A stretch of 12,980 nucleotides of DNA from a bacterium (GTDB lineage Bacteria > Elusimicrobiota > Elusimicrobia > UBA1565 > UBA9628), in contig JAJYOT010000051.1 of the NCBI GenBank assembly GCA_021796015.1, forward strand, positions 1 to 12,980, read 5' to 3'. The notes below the pieces were generated by a model. It was not told where the DNA came from and made no database searches. It saw nothing but the letters and a program-made list of their open reading frames with translations. Position 1 is the stretch's first letter, and each line of letters starts with the position of its first letter. The position numbers were made by a program, and so were the translations under genes. Below are positions 5,538-12,318 of this stretch, piece by piece.

Positions 5538-6394
5538 TTTTCTATCTGAAGCGTCACATGAGAAAGGCCGAAGCGTTCTTTCAAGACCGCCGTCGCGGCT
5601 TTAAGAGCTTCATCAGAATCCATTTCAGGATAAATGATGAGGTGTCCGCTCATGGACTCCGATCCCTGGGTCAAAGACCACAGGTGAATGTCATGCGCGT
5701 CCTTGACTCCGGAAACCTCAGACAACGCTTTCTGGACATCCTCTACGCGGATATGCGCCGGCGCTCCTTCAAGCAGGATATGAATGGAATCTTTCAACAG
5801 CCACCCGGAACTCAAGATAATTCCAAAACAGACCAAAACGCTGGCCACCGCGTCCGCCTGATACCAACCGGTTTTTAAAATGACGATCCCGGCAATAATA
5901 ACCAAGGCGGAACCCAAAGCGTCGGTCATTACATGAAAAAACGCCCCGCGAAGATTGATATTTCTTTTGCTTGAAGAGTAAAGAATCCAGCCGGAGGTCA
6001 AATTGCAGATAAGTCCTAAAAGGGCGATAGCGGCCATGGGCCCGCCGGCAACTTGCTTGGGAAAAGACATTCGTTCATAGGCTTCCCGCAAGATAATGCC
6101 GACTGCGACCCACAGCAAAACCCCATTGGCTAAGGCGGCTAAGACCTCGAGTCGTTCATACCCAAAGGTCCGTTTTTGATCGGGAGGCCTTTGACTGGCA
6201 AACGCCACAAAAAGAGTCATCCCTAAGGCGATCAGATCCATCATGAGATGCATGGCATCGGCCACTAAAGATAAACTCCCCACATAAAGCCCGCCGGAAA
6301 GTTCGATCAGAAAAAAAGGAAACGCGATGCCGAAAGCCCAGGCGGCGGGCTTGACCGCGCGGCGATCAGGAACAAAAACGCGCTCACATTGCAT
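5534..6394 (-). CDS. Cation diffusion facilitator (Zn2+-type) exporter
   Basis: This 286-residue inner-membrane protein is a CzcD/ZitB-type CDF antiporter exporting Zn2+ or similar divalent cations in exchange for protons. About six membrane helices span residues 15-205. The transport site is visible as H49-x3-D53 in TM2 (VADAMHLMMD) and H154-x3-D158 in TM5 (HVMTDALGS), the HD-HD pattern associated with zinc. The cytoplasmic C-terminal domain (about 212-286) has AHDIHLWSL, typical of the metal-sensing ferredoxin-like fold. The TM2-TM3 region carries RTFGYERLEVLAALANG, a family hallmark. I chose ATG 6394 because AAGGAG lies upstream at good spacing; an in-frame ATG at 6424 inside the preceding gene lacks this. 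It starts 1 nt after the rlmB stop. Confidence 0.94.
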   Translation of the reverse strand: MQCERVFVPDRRAVKPAAWAFGIAFPFFLIELSGGLYVGSLSLVADAMHLMMDLIALGMTLFVAFASQRPPDQKRTFGYERLEVLAALANGVLLWVAVGIILREAYERMSFPKQVAGGPMAAIALLGLICNLTSGWILYSSSKRNINLRGAFFHVMTDALGSALVIIAGIVILKTGWYQADAVASVLVCFGIILSSGWLLKDSIHILLEGAPAHIRVEDVQKALSEVSGVKDAHDIHLWSLTQGSESMSGHLIIYPEMDSDEALKAATAVLKERFGLSHVTLQIEK

Positions 6395-6395
6395 C

Positions 6396-7178
6396 TTAAC
6401 TCTCCTTCCGGCGATCAATTTCATACATCAAAATTCCCGCCGCGACCGAAGCGTTTAAACTTGAAACCCCCGTCTCCGCCATCGGAATTCCCACGAGCTC
6501 ATCGCAAAGTTCCGCGATGGATTTTCTCAAACCTTCGCCTTCAGAGCCAATCACCAAAATCATGGGAAAATTAAGGGCAGATTCCCAGGCCGCTCGGCCG
6601 CCGGAAGCGGCTCCGTAAATCCAGAACCCCGCTTTTTTGGCGTTTGAAAGCGCTTGCCCTAAATTGGGGGCCTCATAGAGAGAAATTTTCTCAAGCGCCC
6701 CGGCGGAAGAGCGAAGCGCGCCGGAAGAGGCGGAGGCGGAGCGGCGATCTGAAATCAAAAGCCCTTCGGCTCCAAAGACGGAAGCTGAACGCGCGATAGC
6801 CCCGAGATTTTGCGGATCCTGAATCTGATCCAAAGCCACTAAAAAAATATTCTCCCTTTTTGGAGTCTCCGGGTTTTCCCAGCGATCCAAAAAATCTGAG
6901 AAAGAAAGAACTCCTTTTTCCTTGGCCTTGACGGCCAGGCCTTGATGGCGGTCAGTTCCTGTGATGCGAGAAAGCTCGTCTTTGTCCCTGAAATGAACCG
7001 GAATTTTCATTTTCCGCGCCCGCCGAATCATCTCCTCAATTTCCGGATTTTGTGTTTTCGCCGCGACCCATAATTCAAACACGTCTTCCGGTCTGGATTC
7101 CAAAGTTTCTTTGACCGAATGAAACCCTCCAATCCAAATTAGGGACAGTCCCCATTTTTTTCTTTCATTTTTCAGCAT
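6396..7178 (-). CDS. rlmB: SpoU/TrmH-family rRNA 2'-O-methyltransferase (RlmB-like)
   Basis: The product (260 residues from ATG 7178) is a SPOUT-fold methyltransferase that transfers a methyl group from S-adenosylmethionine to a ribose 2'-OH, most likely in 23S rRNA (G2251 in E. coli for RlmB). An N-terminal substrate-binding domain (about 15-85, with the RHQG motif at 77-80) precedes the catalytic domain: motif 1 DPQNLGAIAR (121-130), motif 2 LVIGSEGEGLR (208-218) and motif 3 IPMAETGVSSLNASVAAG (231-248), which form the trefoil knot. Family homology begins only at about residue 15 (IWIGGFHSVKE); the preceding codons, including KKWGLSL, come from a repeat element. An in-frame GTG at 7205 is an alternative start. 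Neither start has a convincing SD. The exact RlmB versus TrmH-like target is uncertain. Confidence 0.9.
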   Translation of the reverse strand: MLKNERKKWGLSLIWIGGFHSVKETLESRPEDVFELWVAAKTQNPEIEEMIRRARKMKIPVHFRDKDELSRITGTDRHQGLAVKAKEKGVLSFSDFLDRWENPETPKRENIFLVALDQIQDPQNLGAIARSASVFGAEGLLISDRRSASASSGALRSSAGALEKISLYEAPNLGQALSNAKKAGFWIYGAASGGRAAWESALNFPMILVIGSEGEGLRKSIAELCDELVGIPMAETGVSSLNASVAAGILMYEIDRRKES

Positions 7179-7260
7179 AAAATTAGATTTCCAACACAAA
7201 TTCACTCAAAGTTTAAAAATTATCCTTTATTTTTAATTAAAAAATTGGGGACTGTCCCTA
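7139..7260. repeat. 121-bp MITE-like element with ~22-bp terminal inverted repeats
   Basis: The left end TAGGGACAGTCCCCA plus a T-run (7140-7161) is the inverse of the right end, an A-run plus TTGGGGACTGTCCCTA (7239-7260). Each end holds the core palindrome GGGAC(T/A)GTCCC of copies A and B. The interior of about 77 bp is strongly AT-rich and unlike modules X or Y. The right end supplies the TAG stop of cysS (7258-7260), and the left end and interior supply the rlmB start and first codons. Confidence 0.88.
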
Positions 7261-8640
7261 TCTCCGCCTCCATTTTTGGCCGGAAGGAGCATCCTCAACC
7301 AAGATTCCAAGAGAAAAGAGCTGATTACGAATTTTATCCGACTGAGCAAAATCGCGATTTTTTCGGGCCAGTTCTCTTTTTTTTAGAAGCTCGACAATCT
7401 CCGGGGACAAAGCTTTCTCTTCTGTTTTAAACAAATCGAGCCCCAAAACGCGATCCGCTTGTTGGACAAAAGAAAGCCGAGCGCCCTTGGGCAAATCAGC
7501 ATTCTTTACGCCACTCCACACCACGGAAATGGCCTCCGGCAAATTGAGGTCATCAGACAAGGCCTCTTTAAAAGCATTGAAAAAATCCGCACAGGCGGGT
7601 TTTGGCGATTCGGCCATAGCCTCTAAAGCCCAATCCTTAAGCTTTCGTCGCGCGATTTTGGAGGATTCCAAGGCTTCCCAGGTGAAATCTAATTGCTTGC
7701 GATAATGGGCCGTCAAACAATGATAACGATAGTCCAGGGGATCAAAACCTTTTCTCTTCAAATCTTCAAGGGTGATAAAGGTTCCGTCAGATTTAGCCAT
7801 CTTGGAACTGTTGACCAGCAAAAATTCTCCGTGCATCCAATAGCGAGAAAAGGGGTTTCCGGTCGCGCCTTCGGACTGGGCGATTTCGTTGGAATGGTGA
7901 ATGGGGATATGGTCGACGCCCCCGCAATGAATGTCAAAACTTTCGCCCAAATACTTCATCGCCATGGCGGAACACTCGATATGCCAACCGGGAAAGCCTT
8001 TTCCCCACGGGGAATTCCACTCCATTTGGCGCCGCCGGTCTTTCGGCGAAAATTTCCAAACCGCGAAATCTGAAGGCGATTTTTTTTCCGGGTTCATCTC
8101 CACCCGGGCGCCCGATTGAATGCCGGATAAATGCGCCTTTCCCATTAACTTATAGTAGTCAGGAAACTTCGCGCTTTCAAAGTAAAGTCCATCTGAAGTC
8201 TTATAGAGAAATCCTTTTTTCTCAAGCCGAAGAATTAAATCAATCTGTTCTTGAATATGTTCAGTCGCCCGGCATAAAACGTCGGGCGGCAAAATATTGA
8301 GAGATTCGCAGTCTTTTAAAAAGGCCTCGGTATAAAATTTCGCCAAGTCCCAGGCGCTTTTTCCTTCCCTTTGCGCCATGACCTCAACTTTGTCTTCCCC
8401 CTCATCTCCTTGGCTCGCCAGATGCCCGACGTCGGTGATGTTCATGACGTGAAAGGGCTTAAACCCTAGAAAATGAAGCGCCCGCTTGAGAATATCCTCA
8501 AAAATATAGGTTCGGTAATTACCGATATGCTGATAATTATAAACCGTCGGCCCGCAGGTATAAATTCCAACCCGAGGGAACTGGAGAGGCTTAAAATCTT
8601 CTTTTACGCGGCCCAGAGTGTTAAAAAGTTTTAAAGGCAT
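7258..8640 (-). CDS. cysS: Cysteinyl-tRNA synthetase
   Basis: This 460-residue class I aminoacyl-tRNA synthetase charges tRNA-Cys with cysteine using ATP. It shows the HIGH-type motif YQHIGNYRT (from residue 36), the Zn-binding set C29 (YTCGPT), C223 (HIECSAM), H248 and E252 (HHSNEIAQSE) that discriminates cysteine from serine, and the signature KMAKS (280-284), a tolerated variant of KMSKS. Length matches the family (about 460). The ATG at 8640 lies 6 nt after a TAGAAT box and has no SD, so the mRNA may be leaderless. The stop codon is contributed by the adjoining repeat. It heads the leftward operon with rlmB, the CDF exporter and thiN, and is divergent from rnpB. Confidence 0.98.
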   Translation of the reverse strand: MPLKLFNTLGRVKEDFKPLQFPRVGIYTCGPTVYNYQHIGNYRTYIFEDILKRALHFLGFKPFHVMNITDVGHLASQGDEGEDKVEVMAQREGKSAWDLAKFYTEAFLKDCESLNILPPDVLCRATEHIQEQIDLILRLEKKGFLYKTSDGLYFESAKFPDYYKLMGKAHLSGIQSGARVEMNPEKKSPSDFAVWKFSPKDRRRQMEWNSPWGKGFPGWHIECSAMAMKYLGESFDIHCGGVDHIPIHHSNEIAQSEGATGNPFSRYWMHGEFLLVNSSKMAKSDGTFITLEDLKRKGFDPLDYRYHCLTAHYRKQLDFTWEALESSKIARRKLKDWALEAMAESPKPACADFFNAFKEALSDDLNLPEAISVVWSGVKNADLPKGARLSFVQQADRVLGLDLFKTEEKALSPEIVELLKKRELARKNRDFAQSDKIRNQLFSLGILVEDAPSGQKWRRR

Positions 8641-8646
8641 CGAGAT

Positions 8647-8674
8647 ATTCTACTATTTGCTAAAATAACTTTAA
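8647..8674 (-). promoter_or_regulatory. Promoter of cysS (leaderless configuration)
   Basis: On the minus strand TTAAAG (8669-8674) and TAGAAT (8647-8652) are 16 bp apart. Only 6 nt separate the -10 box from the ATG, so transcription should begin at or next to the start codon. It is interleaved with the rnpB promoter on the other strand. Confidence 0.55.
8658..8666 (+). promoter_or_regulatory. Extended -10 promoter of rnpB
   Basis: TGCTAAAAT (TG-n plus TAAAAT) ends 8 nt before the expected rnpB 5' end at about 8674. No good -35 hexamer is seen, consistent with the extended -10 type. Confidence 0.5.
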
Positions 8675-9043
8675 GAGGCGGCCGGGAATCGCTCTCGGGA
8701 TTTATCCCGAGGGAGGAACCTCCGGACTCCATAAAGCGCGGCGCTTGCCGAAAGGCAAGACGGCAAGAAGGCGACTTTTTGCCGATGGACAGCGCCACAG
8801 AAACAAACCGCCTTCGAGGTGAAAATTTCGAGGGTCAGGGTGAAAAGGTGGGGTAAGAGCCCACCGCTTGTTTCGCGAGAAACAAGGCTAGGCAAACCCC
8901 GCCGGGAGTAAGGCAATAAACGGCGACAAGCGCCGCTTGCGCGTTTTCGCGAAAGCGAAAGTCGCCCGGTAGCCGCGAAGATAAATGATTCCGCCCGGGC
9001 TCAAAGGCTCGGTTACAGAATCCGGGGTATCGGCCGCCTCCCC
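8674..9043 (+). ncRNA. rnpB: RNase P RNA (bacterial, type A-like)
   Basis: This is the catalytic RNA of RNase P, which matures tRNA 5' ends. The terminal helix P1 is perfect over 10 bp (GAGGCGGCCG 8675-8684 / CGGCCGCCTC 9031-9040). Conserved regions follow in the correct order: GAGGAACCTCCGGACTCC (8713-8730; consensus GAGGAAAGTCCGGGC), ACAGCGCCACAGAAA (8789-8803), GTAAGAGCCCACC (8853-8865), AGGCAAACCCC (8890-8900), ATAAATGATT (8981-8990) and ACAGAATCCGG (9015-9025, pairing partner of the first region). Length is about 370 nt. It is transcribed divergently from cysS and its 3' end lies within a few bases of the convergent tilS stop. The CCCCCTTTC after P1 is only a weak terminator tail. Open frames on the minus strand here are chance. 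Confidence 0.96.
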
Positions 9044-9046
9044 CTT

Positions 9047-9790
9047 TCACTCGCGGGATTTCAAAGACCTCACTTGCCGCGCGATTCCCGACAAATGCTC
9101 TCGAATCCTTGGATTTTTTTCCTCTAAAAGCGGCAAAACCTTGTGACGAATCCAGTTGCGCGTTAATTTCAAATCTTCGTTACTCTGATCGATCTGAAAC
9201 GAGAGATTATGAATTTTCAAATATTCCAAAACCTCCGAGCGTTTAAGACTCAACAAAGGGCGAATGAGCTCTACATTTTGAGACAGAAAACGCCTGGAGG
9301 GCATCGCTCCCAAGGCCTTCAGCTGAACCCCTCTGAGAAGATTTAAAAGCGCGGTCTCCGCCTGATCGTCCATTTGATGTCCCACCGCGACCATGGGAAA
9401 TCCCAGTTTCTCGGCCCGCTCAACTAAAGTCTGATAACGCAGCTTCCGGCACGCCTCTTCAAGGCCTTTCCCACGAATCTCAATCGCGCGCCGAACATCA
9501 ATTCTTAGAACCGAAACCGGAACCTTCCATTTTTTCCCCAGCGAGCGCACAAAGGCGGCTTCAAGCGCGGCCTCTTTTCTGAGACCATGATGAATATAGG
9601 CAAATTCCAAAGGGAAATGAAAACGCAGGCGCATCGAATATAAATAATGGGCCAGACACGTAGAATCAGGACCGCCCGACACAGCCGCTAATATGCCTTT
9701 TCCCGCTTCAAAGAATTTTTCTTCTTTCTGACTTTTTCTTAAGCGGGCCCAAACCCGCGCCATAAATTCTTTTCTTCGCATGGACGTCAT
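9047..9790 (-). CDS. tilS: tRNA(Ile)-lysidine synthase, short form
   Basis: This 247-residue enzyme attaches lysine to C34 of tRNA-Ile(CAU) using ATP, converting its decoding from AUG to AUA. The N-type ATP-pyrophosphatase P-loop SGGPDS is at 38-43. Further TilS signatures are YIHHGLR (65-71), GHQMDDQAETALLNLLRG, LIRPLLSLKRSEVLEYL and DQSNEDLKLTRNWIRHKVLPLL, the last specific to TilS and not to TtcA or related sulfurtransferases. The protein ends just after this region, so the C-terminal domains of longer TilS (E. coli 432 residues) are absent; short forms occur in many bacteria. In-frame ATGs at 9790, 9781 and 9763 are possible; none has a clear SD. It is divergent from the GT9 gene with a 30-bp spacer. 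Confidence 0.93.
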   Translation of the reverse strand: MTSMRRKEFMARVWARLRKSQKEEKFFEAGKGILAAVSGGPDSTCLAHYLYSMRLRFHFPLEFAYIHHGLRKEAALEAAFVRSLGKKWKVPVSVLRIDVRRAIEIRGKGLEEACRKLRYQTLVERAEKLGFPMVAVGHQMDDQAETALLNLLRGVQLKALGAMPSRRFLSQNVELIRPLLSLKRSEVLEYLKIHNLSFQIDQSNEDLKLTRNWIRHKVLPLLEEKNPRIREHLSGIARQVRSLKSRE

Positions 9791-9798
9791 TTTTCAGA

Positions 9799-9807
9799 TG
9801 GTATAAT
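9799..9807 (+). promoter_or_regulatory. Extended -10 promoter of the glycosyltransferase operon
   Basis: TGGTATAAT (TG-n plus perfect TATAAT at 9802-9807) lies 13 nt before the GT9 ATG. The leader would be only about 6-8 nt, without an SD. No -35 hexamer is obvious. The same AT-rich stretch reads TATTAT on the minus strand and may serve tilS. Confidence 0.6.
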
Positions 9808-9820
9808 AAATCAATCTTCC

Positions 9821-11272
9821 ATGCCCGCTAAAATATTAGTGATTCGACTTTCTTCTCTGGGGGACGTCGTTTTGACGGCTCCCGTTTATGAGACCATCAA
9901 ACGCGCCTGGCCGGAGGCGGAAATTTGGGTTTTGGTCAAGCCGGCCTATGCCGAGTCTTTGGCCGGAAATCCTCACATAACCCAGATCGTCTCTTTTAGA
10001 GGCCTGCTTAAAACTCTCTCTTTTATCCGTTCGAAAAACTTTACTCATCTTTTGGATCTTCACAATAACCTGCGCTCTAAAATTTTACGCTTCTTCAGCG
10101 GAATTTCCATCGTTTCAGTTTACCGAAAACAGGCCTGGGCTCGGCGTCTTTTTGTTTTTTTTGGAAAAAATTCCGCCGATTTAAAAAAACACGTCCGGGA
10201 AAGATATTTGGAAGCGGCCCATGCCCTCACCGGTCTTCCCGCGCCGGAACGCGCCGTCATTTTTCAAAGTTCGTTTTTGGGCGACTCGGTTTTGACCATT
10301 CCCCTGGCGCGGGAAATTAAATCCCGCTGGCCGCATGCGACCTTAGACATCGTGACTTTAAAAAATTCCGCTTCCCTGTTTCAGGACTGCGGCTGGATTG
10401 ATCATGTTTGGGTGGAAGAAAAAAAAGGCTTTAAAAATAAAACTCTCGGGCTTCTTAAAACCGCGCGATTTCTCAGAGAAAAAAATTTCGATTGCGTCTT
10501 TATTCCCCACCGTTCCTTAAGAAGCGCTCTCTTGGGGGTTTTAGCCGGAATCCCAATTCGAGTCGGCTTTGACAAAAGCGCGGGAAAAATATTTTTAACT
10601 CACGCCATTTCTTTTTCCTGGAGCGTTCATGACTTGGAAAGAAATCTCTCTCTACTTTCCGTTTTTTCCTCACGCGAAACCTCAAATCCGAAGGCGGCTT
10701 ACCTCTACGCCGATGAAGAATCGGTCCAAAAAATCACCCGGCGCCTGCGCGAGGAAACTCAAGGGAAACCCCTTGAACTTATCGGCATTCATCCGGGATC
10801 CGTGTGGCCCACCAAACGCTGGCCCGCGCAAAAATTCAAAACCTTGTGTCTTGAACTTCTCAAAGATGGATATACCCCCATCTTAGTGGGCGGGCCTCAA
10901 GACCAATCCCTCTGCGAGGAAATCGCAAGCGGAAGCCATGTTCTCAACTGGGCGGGAAAAACCGATCTGAAAGAATTGAAGGCCCTCATCAGCCTTCTCT
11001 CTCTTTTTATCACCAACGACTCAGGACCCATGCACATCGCGACCGGATTGGGAATTCCTACCTTAGGCATTTTTGGAGCTACGACCCGAGAACTGGGTTT
11101 TTTCCCCTACGGCCCGAAACACAGGGTCGTGGAACAAGACCTTCCCTGCCGGCCTTGCGGACTCCATGGAAAGAAAAAATGCCCGCGCGGGCATTTTCTT
11201 TGCATGGAACTGACCACCGTTCAAGAACTGCGGACAACGGCCCTCTCTCTTCTAGGGGTTCAGACCCCATGA
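9821..11272 (+). CDS. Heptosyltransferase-like GT9 glycosyltransferase with duplicated N-lobe
   Basis: This 483-residue protein belongs to GT9 (WaaC/WaaF/WaaQ type), which transfers ADP-heptose or related sugars to lipopolysaccharide core at the inner-membrane face. It is longer than the usual 330-360 residues because the N-lobe occurs twice. The first copy (1 to about 142) begins KILVIRLSSLGDVVLTAPV and carries HLLDLHNNLRS. The second (about 143-312) begins RAVIFQSSFLGDSVLTIPLA and carries CVFIPHRSLRS. The single nucleotide-sugar-binding C-lobe (about 313-483) has IGIHPGSVWPTKRWP, the family motif NDSGPMHIATGLGIPTLGIFG, and a Cys-rich CRPCGLHGKKKCPRGHFLCM segment near its end. Its stop overlaps the next start (ATGA). 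The first gene of a three-gene operon; sugar and acceptor are not determinable. Confidence 0.92.
   Translation: MPAKILVIRLSSLGDVVLTAPVYETIKRAWPEAEIWVLVKPAYAESLAGNPHITQIVSFRGLLKTLSFIRSKNFTHLLDLHNNLRSKILRFFSGISIVSVYRKQAWARRLFVFFGKNSADLKKHVRERYLEAAHALTGLPAPERAVIFQSSFLGDSVLTIPLAREIKSRWPHATLDIVTLKNSASLFQDCGWIDHVWVEEKKGFKNKTLGLLKTARFLREKNFDCVFIPHRSLRSALLGVLAGIPIRVGFDKSAGKIFLTHAISFSWSVHDLERNLSLLSVFSSRETSNPKAAYLYADEESVQKITRRLREETQGKPLELIGIHPGSVWPTKRWPAQKFKTLCLELLKDGYTPILVGGPQDQSLCEEIASGSHVLNWAGKTDLKELKALISLLSLFITNDSGPMHIATGLGIPTLGIFGATTRELGFFPYGPKHRVVEQDLPCRPCGLHGKKKCPRGHFLCMELTTVQELRTTALSLLGVQTP
11164..11207. repeat. 44-bp near-perfect palindrome inside the GT9 gene
   Basis: Left arm 11164-11186 (CCATGGAAAG ... 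ATGCCCGC) and right arm 11187-11207 (GCGGGCAT ... TTGCATGG) are inverse copies with one mismatch and a 2-nt length difference, centred on GCCCGCGCGGGC with no spacer. T-rich 3' arms make it resemble an intrinsic terminator in either direction, yet it lies in the reading frame and encodes the HGKKKCPRGHFLCM segment. Confidence 0.85.
11255..11268 (+). promoter_or_regulatory. Hairpin sequestering the SD of the GT4 gene
   Basis: GGGGT (11255-11259) and ACCCC (11264-11268) pair across a TCAG tetraloop. The helix contains the only SD-like sequence (AGGGG) and ends directly before the ATG. Ribosomes finishing GT9 would melt it, making GT4 translation depend on GT9 translation. Confidence 0.5.
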
Positions 11273-12318
11273 AGATTCTCTTTCTTCATGATGAGCCCTG
11301 GGATTCCGGGATATTATCCTATGCCTTGTCTCTCGCCCTTGAAATGAGAGCTCGCCGGCATTCTGTTCAATTTTGGTGCCGAGAAAAATCTTTTGCCGAA
11401 AAAGAATGCAAACAGCACGGATTAGACTGTCTGCCGCTCAAAAATCCCTGGTCTGAGCTCATCTCCTTGCGTCAAAAAGTAAAAAGAGATGAAATTTCAA
11501 TCATTGACGCCTTCACCGGATCCACCCAAACCTTGGGTTGGGCCATTCGAGGAAAAGCCGCTCTGGTTCGCACCTGCGCCGACGCCAGGCTCCCGGGAAG
11601 AAATTTAATGTCCCATCTGGGCCTTAAAATGACGTCTCATTTCATCGCGGCCAACACCCTCATTCAAAAAAGTCTCCAAAAAGCGGCCCCGTCTTCTTCT
11701 ATTGATTTGGTGTTTCAAGGGATTTTGGGCTGTCCGCAAAATTTCTCTCTGAATATTCCCAACGCCGGAGCCATCGGCATTCTCGGCCGCTTAGACAAAA
11801 TGAAGGGCCATGAAACCCTAATTCAAGCGGCCTCTCTAGTGAGGACCACCCACCCCCAGGTCAAGTTCCTGATCGCCGGAGAGGGACAACCCGAACGCCT
11901 CCATTTTCTTCAAAATCAAGTTCGCCAGCTGGAACTTGGAAGCGCAGTCGAGTTTTTGGGCCGCGTGAAAAATATCTGGGAATTTATTTCTCGTTGTCAA
12001 ATCGGAGTCGTCTCCTCTCTGGGCTCCGAAGCGGTTTCGCGCGCGGCTTTAGAATGGATGTCGGCCGGGCGCCCCGTAATTGCAAGCGCGGTGGGAGGGC
12101 TACCCGATTTGATACTTCATGAGGAAAACGGTTTTCTATTTCCCTCCGGAAGCGCGGAAAAATTAGCCTTCTACCTCAAAAAATTGATTGACTCTTATGC
12201 GGAAGCCCAAAAGATGGGACAAAAATCTAGGAATCGTTTTGAAACTCTCTTTAGCCTGCGCAAGTTCGCGGATGATTCCGAACAAGTATTGAGAAAAATA
12301 TCCGGAGAGAAATCTTGA
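11269..12318 (+). CDS. GT4-family glycosyltransferase (GT-B fold)
   Basis: The 349-residue product is a retaining nucleotide-sugar glycosyltransferase of the WaaG/RfaG-like group, cytoplasmic or membrane-associated. The N-terminal domain starts MKILFLHDEPWDSGILSYALSLALEMRARRHSV, matching the acceptor-binding Rossmann lobe. The C-terminal lobe has GAIGILGRLDKMKGHETLIQA (the G-R-x-x-x-x-K-G donor loop), VKFLIAGEGQ and the E-x7-E segment EAVSRAALEWMSAGRPVIAS followed by VGGLPDLI, which bind the donor nucleotide sugar. ATG 11269 overlaps the GT9 stop in ATGA; an upstream in-frame ATG (11155) would lie inside the GT9 frame and is rejected. It overlaps the next gene by TTGA. The donor is not predictable; context suggests lipopolysaccharide core assembly. 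Confidence 0.92.
   Translation: MKILFLHDEPWDSGILSYALSLALEMRARRHSVQFWCREKSFAEKECKQHGLDCLPLKNPWSELISLRQKVKRDEISIIDAFTGSTQTLGWAIRGKAALVRTCADARLPGRNLMSHLGLKMTSHFIAANTLIQKSLQKAAPSSSIDLVFQGILGCPQNFSLNIPNAGAIGILGRLDKMKGHETLIQAASLVRTTHPQVKFLIAGEGQPERLHFLQNQVRQLELGSAVEFLGRVKNIWEFISRCQIGVVSSLGSEAVSRAALEWMSAGRPVIASAVGGLPDLILHEENGFLFPSGSAEKLAFYLKKLIDSYAEAQKMGQKSRNRFETLFSLRKFADDSEQVLRKISGEKS

Noticed and set aside
4869..5560. THI-box (TPP) riboswitch near thiN
   Set aside because: thiN begins inside the end of the CDF gene with no leader, and the riboswitch downstream has GEMM-I, not TPP, signatures.
6395..6424. Upstream extension of the CDF exporter to ATG 6424
   Set aside because: The extra residues lie inside rlmB, and AAGGAG at proper spacing supports ATG 6394.
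8671..9050. Minus-strand frames of 71-81 codons between cysS and tilS
   Set aside because: They are complementary to rnpB, whose conserved regions and perfect P1 helix explain the sequence.
11155..11268. Upstream extension of the GT4 gene to ATG 11155
   Set aside because: It would overlap the conserved C-terminal codons of GT9 by over 110 bp; GT4 family homology begins at MKILFLHDEP (11269), which has the ATGA overlap.
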